Positions 1 through 8,956 of a DNA stretch of 64,000 bases are shown here, in pieces. Below the pieces are notes generated by a model. It was not told the origin of the DNA. It saw nothing but the letters and a program-made list of their open reading frames with translations, and ran no database searches. The stretch's first letter is position 1. Each line of letters starts with the position of its first letter. Origin of the DNA: Pelethousia sp034933245 (GTDB lineage: Bacteria; Bacillota; Clostridia; Christensenellales; CAG-138); the NCBI GenBank assembly GCA_034933245.1, contig JAYFNX010000016.1:1-64000 (forward strand), in the 5' to 3' direction. A program made the position numbers and the translations under genes.

Positions 1-40
1 CGGGTACCTTTATTATAACTGAAAGGAAACCACGCCAAAA

Positions 41-75
41 CAAAAACTGGCTGTCGATATGTCAGTCTGTTTTTG
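41..75 (-). terminator. Probable terminator of the tRNA operon
   Basis: Read on the minus strand, CAAAAAC and GTTTTTG arms plus a mostly paired inner stem form a hairpin that runs into a T-rich tail. It lies just downstream of the last tRNA (Leu) of the cluster. The stem has mismatches, so confidence is moderate. Confidence 0.5.
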
Positions 76-108
76 TCCTTTTGAACATTCGAGGTTCATT
101 TGGGGTGG

Positions 109-192
109 TGCGGGAAACAGGACTTGACCCTGCATGTTGTCACCAACACACGGACCTGAACCGTGCGCGTCTGCCAATTCCGCCATTCCCGC
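109..192 (-). tRNA. tRNA-Leu (CAG)
   Basis: The minus strand shows a class II tRNA: acceptor arms GCGGGAA/TTCCCGC, anticodon CAG in the loop, a long variable arm, a T-loop GGTCAAGTC-type sequence, and an encoded CCA at 106-108. It is the last tRNA of a seven-gene cluster. Confidence 0.93.
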
Positions 193-203
193 AGAAAAAG
201 TGG

Positions 204-285
<82 letters not shown>

Positions 286-311
286 ACGGCAAAAAATTAG
301 TTTATCATTGG

Positions 312-384
312 AGCTGGTGATGGGACTCGAACCCGCAACCTGCTGATTACAAATCAGCTGCTCTGCCAATTGAGCTACACCAGC
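312..384 (-). tRNA. tRNA-Thr (TGT)
   Basis: Acceptor GCTGGTG pairs with CACCAGC, the D-arm is AGCTCAATTGGCAGAGC, the anticodon loop TTTGTAA gives TGT, and the T-loop is GGTTCGAGTCC. CCA is encoded at 309-311. Confidence 0.94.
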
Positions 385-401
385 AACGGTGAACAAAGTG
401 G

Positions 402-475
402 CGACCCGAAGGGGGCTCGAACCCCTGACCTCTAGCGTGACAGGCTAGCATTCTAACCAACTGAACTACCGGGCC
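402..475 (-). tRNA. tRNA-Asp (GTC)
   Basis: Acceptor GGCCCGG, anticodon GTC in CTGTCAC, T-loop GGTTCGAGCCC, discriminator G and an encoded CCA at 399-401. Confidence 0.94.
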
Positions 476-489
476 AACATAAAAAGTGG

Positions 490-563
490 TGGGCCTTCAG
501 GGACTCGAACCCCGGACCAATCGGTTATGAGCCGACCGCTCTGACCAACTGAGCTAAAGGCCC
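490..563 (-). tRNA. tRNA with CAT anticodon (elongator Met or Ile2)
   Basis: Acceptor GGGCCTT/AAGGCCC and anticodon loop CTCATAA (CAT), with CCA at 487-489. It is not an initiator tRNA, because position 1 pairs normally. Elongator Met and lysidine-modified Ile2 cannot be separated by eye. Confidence 0.88.
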
Positions 564-584
564 AAACGAGGAAGGAAAAAGTGG

Positions 585-656
585 TGACCCCTAGGAGACT
601 CGAACTCCTGTTACCGCCGTGAAAGGGCGGTGTCTTAACCGCTTGACCAAGGGGCC
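585..656 (-). tRNA. tRNA-Glu (TTC)
   Basis: Acceptor GGCCCCT with matching 3' arm, anticodon loop CTTTCAC (TTC), T-loop AGTTCGAGTCT and CCA at 582-584. Confidence 0.94.
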
Positions 657-664
657 ACAATTGG

Positions 665-738
665 TCGGGGTGAAGGGATTTGAACCCCCGGCCCCATGCT
701 CCCAAAGCACGTGCGCTACCAGACTGCGCTACACCCCG
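665..738 (-). tRNA. tRNA-Pro (TGG)
   Basis: Acceptor CGGGGTG/CACCCCG, anticodon loop TTTGGGA (TGG), T-loop GGTTCAAATCC and CCA at 662-664. It is the first tRNA of the cluster, which reads Pro-Glu-Met/Ile2-Asp-Thr-Tyr-Leu in transcription order. Confidence 0.94.
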
Positions 739-771
739 CTAAGTACGTTCGTGCGTCACGCGACGCATACA

Positions 772-800
772 AATATACAGCATTTTGGTCCACTTGTCAA
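772..800 (-). promoter_or_regulatory. Promoter of the tRNA operon
   Basis: The minus strand has TTGACA (795-800), a 17-bp spacer and TATATT (772-777), a near-consensus SigA promoter. Transcription would start about 25 bp upstream of tRNA-Pro. Confidence 0.85.
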
Positions 801-1290
801 TATTCTTTTTAAACAAAGTCGCATCTTTTCCAAGAATTGAAAGAAATCCCTATTTTTAGCATGAAATGCATCTGCCGCTTTTTATCTATAATTAAGGAAG
901 CGATATGCTACATCTGAAAACCCATGGGAAAAAATATTGTGGGTATATAAATCACATACACAATAAATGAATTTTATCACAGCAATATCAAGAAAGAAAT
1001 ACACATTCCTACATTGCTTAAACATAGCTGAAATAGTTGGATAATTATTATAATTGTCGATATATAGTATGCTGCTATATAATTCTTTAAAATACATATT
1101 CATTCCTATCTATACATTTTGTGGTTTCTTTCCGCTGAAAAATATGCCATATGAAAATCTGCACGCAATCGGGAACCGTAATGAGAATGGCGGTTGGTTT
1201 CTAGAGGCGTCTATAGAGTTTTACCTCAAATTAAAGTTTTTTTGCCGCTCGGCTGAAAAGGATTTCGACATTTCCGCGCGATAGACGCGC
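801..1290. other. AT-rich intergenic stretch without a recognisable gene
   Basis: This 490-bp block is clearly more AT-rich than the rest of the window. Short open frames exist (minus 882-1103, plus 1054-1284), but they lack good ribosome sites and resemble no protein family I know. It separates the leftward tRNA promoter from the rightward miaB promoter. It may be a decayed gene or simple spacer. Confidence 0.5.
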
Positions 1291-1319
1291 TTGCGCCATG
1301 CGGGCAAAGTAGCTATAAT
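1291..1319 (+). promoter_or_regulatory. Promoter of the miaB-mutSL operon
   Basis: TTGCGC (1291-1296), a 17-bp spacer and TATAAT (1314-1319) lie 35 bp upstream of the miaB start. The same TTGCGC-17-TATAxT arrangement precedes spo0A. Confidence 0.65.
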
Positions 1320-1353
1320 GGGTATGGATCATTCTGGATTTTAAGGAGATTGC

Positions 1354-2760
1354 ATGCGCAAACCTATTTTTGTTTCTTCGGAAGCCATCGCCCAAGGCCG
1401 TGCCGCTTCCTTGCGGCTCCGGGAGGCTCTGTCCCAAAGAGGGCTACATTATTATATAGAATCGTATGGATGCCAAATGAACGACCATGATAGCGAAAAG
1501 CTGGCAGGGATGTTGGCAGAAATCGGCTATCAAAAGGCCACCGCAAAGGAAGATGCGGATCTTATTCTTTTCAATACCTGCTGTGTGCGGGAGCATGCGG
1601 AAAAACGTGTATTTGGAAATGTGGGTGCCCTCAAAAAACAAAAGGACGAGCATCCTGGCCTTTGTGTAGCCGTTTGTGGCTGCATGATGCAACAGGAAGA
1701 GGTTGCCAGGAAACTATATAAGCGGTTTCCCTTTGTGGATATGGTGTTTGGAACCAATGAGCTGCATAGGTTTCCTGTCCTTCTGGAAGATGTTTTGGCG
1801 GGCAGACGGGTCTTTGCCGTTTCCGATGGGGATGGGGAAATCGCAGAAGGATTGCCTGTTTTGCGGGAAAGCAATTTTTCTACCAATGTAACCATCATGT
1901 ACGGATGCGATAATTTCTGTACGTATTGCATCGTGCCCTATGTGCGGGGGCGTGAGCGTTCCCGTACGAGCCAAAGTATTTTGGAAGAAATTCGGGGTTT
2001 AGCAGGGGATGGATATAAAGAAATTACCCTTCTTGGACAAAACGTGAATTCCTATCGGGGAGATGAAGGAAATGTGGATTTCCCAGACTTGCTGCGGAAG
2101 GTTCATGAGATAGACGGCATTGCGCGCATTCGCTTTATGACGTCCCATCCGAAGGATCTTTCTTCGCGCCTGATAGACGCCATGGCGGAGCTGCCGAAGG
2201 TTTGCAACCATATCCATTTGCCTGTGCAGTCCGGAAGTAACCGGATTTTAGCGGCAATGAACCGCAGGTACACCAGAGAGGACTATTTGTCGCTTGTCTC
2301 CGCTTTGCGGGAGCGGGTAGAGGGGATCGAGATCACTACGGATATTATAGTTGGCTTCCCAGGCGAGACGGAAGCGGATTTTTTGGATACGCTTAGTTTG
2401 GCGGAGGCGGCTGGATTTGCAGCGGCATATACATTCATGTACTCACCCAGAAACGGCACGGCTGCAGCCAAGATGGAGAATCAGATCGACGAAGCGACGA
2501 AAAAGGAACGGCTGGCTCGGCTCAATGAAACAATCGCCGGAATCCTAAAAGAAAGCAACCGCCATTTCCTCGGCCAGGAAGGCGAAATTCTGGTGGAAGG
2601 ATACGACACAAGGGGCGGAGAGACAATGGCTTATGGAAAGCTTCCTTGTTTCAAAATGGTGTATTTCCCCGGCGGAGAGGAACTGGCAGGCAGCTTATGC
2701 AAGGTTCGCATCACCGCCTATCAAGTCAATTCTCTCATTGGCGAGCGGATATATAGCTAG
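1354..2760 (+). CDS. miaB: tRNA-2-methylthio-N6-dimethylallyladenosine synthase MiaB
   Basis: This is a radical-SAM methylthiotransferase that adds the 2-methylthio group to i6A37 of tRNAs reading UNN codons, acting after MiaA. The 468-residue protein has the N-terminal methylthiotransferase domain with cluster cysteines at C40, C76 or C77, and C110. The radical-SAM CxxxCxxC motif is C185/C189/C192, and a TRAM-like region closes the C-terminus. The start follows AAGGAG at 1343-1348 with 5-nt spacing. It is the first gene of an operon that also carries miaA, so both steps of ms2i6A synthesis are co-encoded. RimO, its ribosomal-protein relative, lies at 21974-23263. The call of MiaB rather than RimO rests on the MNDHDSEK N-terminal motif and the neighbours. 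Confidence 0.95.
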   Translation: MRKPIFVSSEAIAQGRAASLRLREALSQRGLHYYIESYGCQMNDHDSEKLAGMLAEIGYQKATAKEDADLILFNTCCVREHAEKRVFGNVGALKKQKDEHPGLCVAVCGCMMQQEEVARKLYKRFPFVDMVFGTNELHRFPVLLEDVLAGRRVFAVSDGDGEIAEGLPVLRESNFSTNVTIMYGCDNFCTYCIVPYVRGRERSRTSQSILEEIRGLAGDGYKEITLLGQNVNSYRGDEGNVDFPDLLRKVHEIDGIARIRFMTSHPKDLSSRLIDAMAELPKVCNHIHLPVQSGSNRILAAMNRRYTREDYLSLVSALRERVEGIEITTDIIVGFPGETEADFLDTLSLAEAAGFAAAYTFMYSPRNGTAAAKMENQIDEATKKERLARLNETIAGILKESNRHFLGQEGEILVEGYDTRGGETMAYGKLPCFKMVYFPGGEELAGSLCKVRITAYQVNSLIGERIYS

Positions 2761-2788
2761 CGATATTGTAGAAAGGGACAAACAGAAA

Positions 2789-3196
2789 ATGATTATCGAA
2801 AAAGCGCAGGAATTGGGGTTGGCCTTGAGTGAATCCATGGAATTTCGCCGCATGTTGGAGGCCAAAGCCGCCATGGATGCAAATCAATGCATTCAGCAAA
2901 TGATGCAGAACTATACGGGGAAACGGGATGACATCGTGCAACTGATGGAAGCCGAAGGCTCTGAAAAGGATGAAATGATGGAGCTTAGCCGGCAAATGGA
3001 TGAAATTCAGAGCGCGCTGATGACCGATCCCGTGTTTATCGAAATGATGGAAGCTCAGCAGGCATTCCAATCCCTTATGCAGCAGGTAAACGAGACCATT
3101 GCCGCCTGCATCGGCATGGATGATCCTGATGGGGATGTATCGGAAGAAAGCTGTTGCACCGGAAGTTGCGCCTCCTGCGCGGGCTGCAAGCACTAA
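2789..3196 (+). CDS. YlbF/YmcA (Ric) family protein with Cys-rich tail
   Basis: A 135-residue, largely helical protein of the YlbF/YmcA family (Com_YlbF). In Bacillus, YmcA and YlbF form the Ric complex with YaaT. That complex binds two [4Fe-4S] clusters and helps RNase Y-dependent mRNA maturation, biofilm formation, competence and sporulation. Position directly after miaB matches Bacillus ymcA. I chose ATG 2789, after GAAAGGGA, because a longer frame would overlap miaB. The tail carries C122, C123, C127, C130 and C133, a plausible cluster-ligand set. RNase Y, a functional partner in Bacillus, is also in this window (17150-18694). Assignment to the RicA or RicF branch is not possible by eye. 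Confidence 0.8.
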   Translation: MIIEKAQELGLALSESMEFRRMLEAKAAMDANQCIQQMMQNYTGKRDDIVQLMEAEGSEKDEMMELSRQMDEIQSALMTDPVFIEMMEAQQAFQSLMQQVNETIAACIGMDDPDGDVSEESCCTGSCASCAGCKH

Positions 3197-3217
3197 GCAA
3201 GCTGAAAAAGGAGCCCT

Positions 3218-5836
3218 ATGCCTGCAAGTCTCACTCCCATGATGCAGCAATATATGCAGGTAAAGGACCAGTATCCTGACTGCATCTTAATGTATCGGTT
3301 GGGCGATTTTTATGAAATGTTCTTTGAGGACGCTCTGACCGCTTCGCGTGAGCTGGAAATTGTGCTCACCGGGCGGGATTGCGGCCTTCAGGAACGTGCG
3401 CCCATGTGCGGCGTGCCGTATCATTCTGTGGAGATGTACATCAACCGCCTCATCGAAAAGGGGTATAAGGTGGCCATCTGCGAACAGATTACGGACCCGA
3501 AGGAAAGCAAAGGGTTGGTGGAGCGTGAAGTGATCCGCGTCATCACCCCGGGTACTGTAATTGAGGAGAGCATGCTCTCCGAGCGTCAAAACAACTATAT
3601 CGTCTCGCTTTATCTTTTTGAAAGCAATTTGGGCCTTTCTTATTGCGATGTATCAACCGGCGCTTTTTATACCATGGAGATGGGCGGTCAAAATTGGCCG
3701 GCGGAGCTTATGGATGAGCTTGCTCGCATCCAGCCTACGGAGATCATTGCCAATGACGCTTTATTTTTGCAAGAGATTCTTGTCAAGCGGCTGCAGGGTG
3801 CTTATTATCTCCAATGCTATGGTGGCGGCGCATTTGAAGCCGCAGGGGCAAGCGCGCGCCTGCTCAAGCACTTTAGGCAAAAGAACACAAAACCCTTTGG
3901 CTGTGAAGAAATGAGCTATGCCATTTCTTCCGCCGGGGCATTAATCGCTTATTTGGAAGATACCCAGAAAAACGCCCTCTTGCATATCCGTACCCTTCGC
4001 ACCGTAACCCGATCCAAATTTATGCGCATCGATGCAACATCCCGGCGCAATCTGGAACTGACGACGCCCATACGGGCAGATGGAAATAAAAAGAACACCT
4101 TGCTATATTTGCTGGATCAAACGGCCACGGCTATGGGAGGGCGTTTATTGCGCACCTGGATTGAACAACCGCTCCAAAACATAGCGGATATAAACGCGCG
4201 GTTGGATGCGGTGGAATCCCTTGCAAATAAGCCGGTAGAACGGGAAGCCTTGGGAAAGGCCCTTTCCGCCGTTTACGATATTGAACGACTTTGCAGCCGC
4301 ATTGCCTATGGGTCTATAACCCCAAGGGATTGCCAGGCCCTTTCCCAATCTCTTTTCCGCATTCCGCAGATCTTGCCCATTCTGGATCTTCTAAAATCTG
4401 CGGAATTAAGCCGCATTCGGGATGGATTAGACCCTATGGAGGATATCGTATCCCTCCTTTGCAGCGCCATCGCCGAAAACCCGCCGCTCAGCGTAAAGGA
4501 AGGCGGGTTTATTAAGGATGGCTATAACGCGGAGTTGGACGGCTACCGAACTGCCTCTCGTGACGGTAAGGATTGGTTGATAAAGCTGGAATCGGACGAG
4601 CGTACGAAAACCGGCATCAAAAACTTAAAAGTCGGGTACAACCGTGTATTCGGCTATTATATCGAAGTGAGCCGTTCAGCCGAACACTTGGTTCCCTATA
4701 CATATCAACGCAAGCAGACCTTGGCAAATTGCGAACGGTATATTACACCCGAACTCAAAGAGCTGGAAAGCGCCATTCTAGGCGCGGAAGAAAAAGGTGT
4801 GGCTCTTGAATATGCGCTTTTTCTTGAATTGCGCCGCGTCCTTTCCGACTGCATCGACCGTCTCCAGGAAAATGCCAGGCTTATCGCCAGCCTGGATGCT
4901 TATTACAGCCTCGCTCAAGCTGCCTTTATGCACGGCTATAATCGGCCCAAGCTGCAGATGAAGGGGAAAATTGAAATTTTGGATGGTCGCCATCCGGTAG
5001 TAGAATGTGGCCTTAATGGAGGCTTTATTCCTAATAATACCCTATTGGATAGCAAGGAAAACCGCTTGCTGATTCTTACCGGGCCCAATATGGCGGGGAA
5101 GAGCACTTATATGCGGCAGGTTGCCCTAATTGTCCTCATGTCCCATATCGGCAGCTTTATACCGGCCGCCTCCGCCTCCATCAGCATTACGGACCGGATC
5201 TTTACCCGTATCGGCGCTTCGGACAGCCTAGCTTCTGGCCAAAGCACCTTTATGGTAGAGATGATGGAAATGAGCAACATTCTTAAAAATGCTACGGAAA
5301 ATAGCCTGCTCATCCTTGATGAAATTGGCCGGGGTACCAGCACCTTCGATGGGCTGAGCATCGCTTGGGCCGTTTTGGAACATATTGCGGACAGGGCAAA
5401 ATGTGGTGCCAAAACCCTGTTTGCCACCCACTATCACGAGCTCACAGAGCTGGAAGGAAAACTTGCCGGCATTAAGAATTACCGGGTATCCGTAAAAGAG
5501 GTGGGGGAGGATATCATATTTCTGCGCAAGATCGTCCGCGGCGGGGCGGATAAGAGCTTTGGCATCCAGGTTGCCCGTTTGGCTGGGCTTCCGGAGGACG
5601 TAATTACCAGAGCAAAGGAAATTCTAAGCCAGTTGGAGGCTTCCGATATTAATCATGAGGCCATTTTGGATGGTGCCCAAGGGGAAGAAGAACCGGATCA
5701 GCAGCTTACCCTGTTTGGCCCAACTACGCCGGACGATATTGTCAACGACCTGCAACTTCTTGACGTAAATGCACTAACCCCGATGGATGCTCTAAACAAG
5801 CTATATGACCTGCACCTGCGTGCAAAACTGAGGTAA
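3218..5836 (+). CDS. mutS: DNA mismatch repair protein MutS
   Basis: MutS recognises base mismatches and small loops and recruits MutL. The 872-residue protein is full length for MutS1. The mismatch-contact motif FYEMF is near residue 32, and the Walker A sequence GPNMAGKST is near 622. Walker B and the signature follow (LILDEIGRGTSTFDG), then ATHYHELTEL. Near residue 829, QLTLF matches the beta-clamp binding motif. An AAAAAGGAG ribosome site precedes ATG 3218. mutL follows after one base, so the two are translationally coupled. Confidence 0.97.
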   Translation: MPASLTPMMQQYMQVKDQYPDCILMYRLGDFYEMFFEDALTASRELEIVLTGRDCGLQERAPMCGVPYHSVEMYINRLIEKGYKVAICEQITDPKESKGLVEREVIRVITPGTVIEESMLSERQNNYIVSLYLFESNLGLSYCDVSTGAFYTMEMGGQNWPAELMDELARIQPTEIIANDALFLQEILVKRLQGAYYLQCYGGGAFEAAGASARLLKHFRQKNTKPFGCEEMSYAISSAGALIAYLEDTQKNALLHIRTLRTVTRSKFMRIDATSRRNLELTTPIRADGNKKNTLLYLLDQTATAMGGRLLRTWIEQPLQNIADINARLDAVESLANKPVEREALGKALSAVYDIERLCSRIAYGSITPRDCQALSQSLFRIPQILPILDLLKSAELSRIRDGLDPMEDIVSLLCSAIAENPPLSVKEGGFIKDGYNAELDGYRTASRDGKDWLIKLESDERTKTGIKNLKVGYNRVFGYYIEVSRSAEHLVPYTYQRKQTLANCERYITPELKELESAILGAEEKGVALEYALFLELRRVLSDCIDRLQENARLIASLDAYYSLAQAAFMHGYNRPKLQMKGKIEILDGRHPVVECGLNGGFIPNNTLLDSKENRLLILTGPNMAGKSTYMRQVALIVLMSHIGSFIPAASASISITDRIFTRIGASDSLASGQSTFMVEMMEMSNILKNATENSLLILDEIGRGTSTFDGLSIAWAVLEHIADRAKCGAKTLFATHYHELTELEGKLAGIKNYRVSVKEVGEDIIFLRKIVRGGADKSFGIQVARLAGLPEDVITRAKEILSQLEASDINHEAILDGAQGEEEPDQQLTLFGPTTPDDIVNDLQLLDVNALTPMDALNKLYDLHLRAKLR

Positions 5837-5837
5837 C

Positions 5838-7754
5838 ATGAACAAGATCCAGGTTTTAAGCCTACATATCGCCAACCAGATCGCTGCCGGAGAGGTGGTG
5901 GAACGGCCTTCTTCCATTGTGAAAGAATTGTTGGAAAACGCCATCGATGCGGGAAGCACCAGCATAACCGTGGAGATAGATGGGGGCGGGATAGAGTATC
6001 TGCGGGTAAGTGACAATGGTACGGGTATCCCCGCAGCGGATGTTCCCACTGCCTTTTTACGCCATGCCACCAGTAAGATCGCTACCGCGGAGGATCTGGA
6101 GCGCATCCATACCCTGGGATTTCGGGGCGAAGCCCTTTCCTCCATTGCGGCGGTTGCCCGCATACGCCTTACGACCCGCACTGCGGAAGCAGAATCCGGT
6201 ACATGCATCGAGATTGCGGGAGGGGATATTCAATCGTGCGGCCCCATCGCCTGGGCGGAAGGAACCGGCATCGAAGTGCGGGATGTTTTCTATAACGTTC
6301 CTGCCCGGCGAAAGTTCTTAAAGAGCCGCAGGGCTGAAGCCGCCGCTATCGGCGATTTTGTCTCTCGGATTATTCTTGCCCACCCGGAGATTTCCTTTCG
6401 ATTCCTGAATGCTGGAAAAACGATTTACCAAAGCCTAGGGGATGGGGATATAAAAAATGCCATCTATTGCGTTTACGGGAGCAAAGTTCTGGAGCATCTT
6501 CGTCCGTTTTCCTATGACGACGGGATGATAACCATCTATGGATTTTTGGGCACGGAACAGATTGCCCGCCCCAACCGGCTTCAACAATCCCTTTATGTAA
6601 ACGGCCGGTATATCCACTCACAAAAAGTATCTTTTGCTGCCCAGCGTGCCTTTGATACCCGGCTCATGAGCGGAAAATTCCCATTTTACGTCATGCATTT
6701 AGGACTTCCCTGGGATGAAGTGGATGTAAATGTCCATCCCCAGAAGCTGGAGGTTCGTTTTCGGGAAGAGGACACCCTCCTTCGGGCGGTTACGGTTGCT
6801 TGCCGAAAGGCCTTGGGGGACTCCGTCGCACCCCTGCTGCGGGGTGTGGATCTCCCGGCTTTTCGTAAGCAAACCAGCCATTTTGATGAAAAGATAGGGG
6901 AAGGGGAGACGATAGCGGAAAGGGAAGTGTACGTACCCTCCAATCTTAGGGAACAACTTGGAGACGGATTGCGGAAGGGAGAGGCTATGCCCATGCGCGA
7001 AGCAAGTGCAACGTCCTATTCCCATAGCAGACAAATCCAGAATTGGCAACGCGTCGATACACCAGCCTCTTTAAAAGAAGCCAGCCAGGACAATAAAGCA
7101 GATGAAAGAAAGTCAGCTCGGGAAGCCATGCCATCTCTTGCTGCTGCCGATGCGACGCTTCAAGCCGCTATGGAGTTTGGAGCTGCGCCTTACCGGGTGG
7201 TCGGACAGCTATTTGATTGCTACTGGATTGTGCAACAAGGGGATCTCGTCTTCTTTATTGACCAGCATGCGGCCCATGAACGCCGGCTCTATGAGCGGCT
7301 GATGGCGGGTAATTTGGCCGGCGCTTCCCAGATGCTACTGCTGCCCGCTGTTGTTAAGCTATCTCCCGCCCAGTTTGACCTGCTTGTGAGCAACCTGCCT
7401 TCCTTTGCGGAGTTGGGGTTTGAGATGGAAGAGTTCGGCACTCTCACCGTGCGAATAACGGCTGTGCCGGATCTTCTGGGCGAAGCCCAAACGGTGGATT
7501 TTCTTTTTGAAGCCCTAGCCATGCTGGAAAAGCAGGGCCATATGGGTGCAAGGGAGCTTAAACGCGCCGCGCTCATCCAAGCATCCTGCAAGTATGCCAT
7601 CAAGGCAGGTGCTGCGTTGGCACCCGAAGAAATCAGCACACTCCTGGAAGCATACTCGAAAAAGGGTGTGCCCATGACATGCCCCCACGGCAGGCCTGTT
7701 ATGGTACAGATGCAAAAGCTGGAATTTGAAAAGCTGTTCAAACGGGTATTGTGA
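5838..7754 (+). CDS. mutL: DNA mismatch repair endonuclease MutL
   Basis: MutL is the GHKL ATPase that couples MutS mismatch detection to strand removal. The 638-residue protein has the N-terminal ATPase motifs (ELLENAIDAG, DNGTGI, GFRGEALSSI). Near residue 473 the C-terminal DQHAAHERRLYE matches the DQHA(X)2E(X)4E metal motif of nicking-type MutL. CPHGRP near residue 614 belongs to the same active site. It is therefore a nickase, as expected in an organism without MutH. The start lies one base after the mutS stop, and the end is one base before miaA. Confidence 0.97.
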   Translation: MNKIQVLSLHIANQIAAGEVVERPSSIVKELLENAIDAGSTSITVEIDGGGIEYLRVSDNGTGIPAADVPTAFLRHATSKIATAEDLERIHTLGFRGEALSSIAAVARIRLTTRTAEAESGTCIEIAGGDIQSCGPIAWAEGTGIEVRDVFYNVPARRKFLKSRRAEAAAIGDFVSRIILAHPEISFRFLNAGKTIYQSLGDGDIKNAIYCVYGSKVLEHLRPFSYDDGMITIYGFLGTEQIARPNRLQQSLYVNGRYIHSQKVSFAAQRAFDTRLMSGKFPFYVMHLGLPWDEVDVNVHPQKLEVRFREEDTLLRAVTVACRKALGDSVAPLLRGVDLPAFRKQTSHFDEKIGEGETIAEREVYVPSNLREQLGDGLRKGEAMPMREASATSYSHSRQIQNWQRVDTPASLKEASQDNKADERKSAREAMPSLAAADATLQAAMEFGAAPYRVVGQLFDCYWIVQQGDLVFFIDQHAAHERRLYERLMAGNLAGASQMLLLPAVVKLSPAQFDLLVSNLPSFAELGFEMEEFGTLTVRITAVPDLLGEAQTVDFLFEALAMLEKQGHMGARELKRAALIQASCKYAIKAGAALAPEEISTLLEAYSKKGVPMTCPHGRPVMVQMQKLEFEKLFKRVL

Positions 7755-7755
7755 T

Positions 7756-8697
7756 ATGAACGAAAAAAAAATTGCCATTGGGGTATTGCTGGGACCTACG
7801 GCCAGCGGGAAAACCGCCCTGGGCGTGGCGGTTGCAAAGCGGTTGGAAGCACAGATTATTTCCGCAGATTCCATGCAAATCTACCGGGGTATGAATATTG
7901 GTTCCGCCAAGCCAACCGTGGAGGAGCAGGAAGGCATTCCCCACCATTTGCTGGATGTGGCGGATATCGATGGGCCAAAGTTTAACGTTGCACAATACCA
8001 GCGGTTGGCTGCGGCCGCCATCGCGTCTATCCATGCCGCAGGCGGGTATCCCTTGGTCGTTGGAGGGACGGGCCTCTATATTAACGCGCTTACCTGCGGG
8101 TTGGATTTTAGCGAGACGGCCGGTGATGAAGGCCTTCGCGCCGAATTGGCTGAACAGGAAAAAGGACATCCCGGGGCCCTCTATGCGATGCTGCAAAAGG
8201 AAGATCCAGATGCTGCACAACGCCTTCATCCCAACGATACGAAGCGCCTTATTCGAGCGCTGGAAGTCAAGAGATTGACAGGGAAGCCAATGTGCGCGGA
8301 TTTTGAAAAAAGCGCGGCCGCAAACATTCCCTATGCACCCAAGCTGGTTGGATTGACCATGCCGAGGGAACTCCTTTATGCACGCATCGAAAAGCGAGTG
8401 GATCGTATGTTGGCCCAAGGCCTTCTGGAAGAGACGAGGGACATATGGGAGAAAGGTTATGATAGAAATCTACCTGCGCTGCAAGCATTAGGATATAAGC
8501 AGCTTTTTGCTTATTTTGCGGGTGAATCCACCTTGGATACGGCTGTGGATGTCATAAAGCGGGAGACGCGCCGCTTTGCCAAACGGCAGATGACCTGGTT
8601 CCGACGGGATGCGCGCATTGTTTGGCTGGATATTACACAATACAGCGAGGCCGGACTTCTGGATGCGGCCTGTGCGATTTTGGCAGAGGAGATATGA
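7756..8697 (+). CDS. miaA: tRNA dimethylallyltransferase MiaA
   Basis: MiaA transfers the dimethylallyl group from DMAPP to A37 of tRNA, giving i6A, the substrate of MiaB. The 313-residue product begins MNEKKIAIG. GPTASGKTALG is the P-loop, and DSMQIYRGMNIGSAKP is the family signature with the catalytic Asp. RFAKRQMTWFRRD near the C-terminus is also typical. ATG 7756 lies one base after the mutL stop; an in-frame ATG 30 bases earlier is inside mutL and unlikely to be used. hfq follows after one base. Confidence 0.96.
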   Translation: MNEKKIAIGVLLGPTASGKTALGVAVAKRLEAQIISADSMQIYRGMNIGSAKPTVEEQEGIPHHLLDVADIDGPKFNVAQYQRLAAAAIASIHAAGGYPLVVGGTGLYINALTCGLDFSETAGDEGLRAELAEQEKGHPGALYAMLQKEDPDAAQRLHPNDTKRLIRALEVKRLTGKPMCADFEKSAAANIPYAPKLVGLTMPRELLYARIEKRVDRMLAQGLLEETRDIWEKGYDRNLPALQALGYKQLFAYFAGESTLDTAVDVIKRETRRFAKRQMTWFRRDARIVWLDITQYSEAGLLDAACAILAEEI

Positions 8698-8698
8698 T

Positions 8699-8956
8699 AT
8701 GGGAAAGCCTTTGAATCTACAGGATACCTTTTTAAACGTTGCCCGCAGGGAACGCGTACCGGTTACCATCCATATAACAAATGGATATCAGATCAACAAT
8801 GCCATCATTTTAGGGTATGACAGCTTTGTGTTGCTGGTGGAAACAGAGGGCAAGCAGATGTTGCTCTATAAACATGCAATATCCACCATAACCCCGCAAA
8901 AGCGGGTGGAGTATAATAAAGAGCCAAAAAAGGAGATGGAACCCCATGCAGACTAG
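8699..8956 (+). CDS. hfq: RNA chaperone Hfq
   Basis: An 85-residue Sm-like protein that forms a ring and assists small-RNA/mRNA pairing. Sm1 (VTIHITNGYQINNAIILGYD) and Sm2 (YKHAISTI) are clear, and the C-terminal tail is short, as in Gram-positives. ATG 8699 lies directly after the miaA stop. The miaA-hfq linkage is widely conserved. The gene overlaps the start of the next gene by 11 bases. Confidence 0.95.
   Translation: MGKPLNLQDTFLNVARRERVPVTIHITNGYQINNAIILGYDSFVLLVETEGKQMLLYKHAISTITPQKRVEYNKEPKKEMEPHAD

Noticed and set aside
882..1103. 73-codon minus-strand open frame in the AT-rich spacer
   Set aside because: No ribosome site, unusual Tyr/Phe/Ile-rich composition explained by AT content, and no recognisable domain.
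1264..1270. TGTCGAA (0A-box core) on the minus strand
   Set aside because: A seven-base match is expected by chance, it lies far from sporulation genes, and miaB is not a known Spo0A target.
1054..1284. 76-codon plus-strand open frame before miaB
   Set aside because: Starts without a ribosome site and covers AT-rich spacer; looks like chance.
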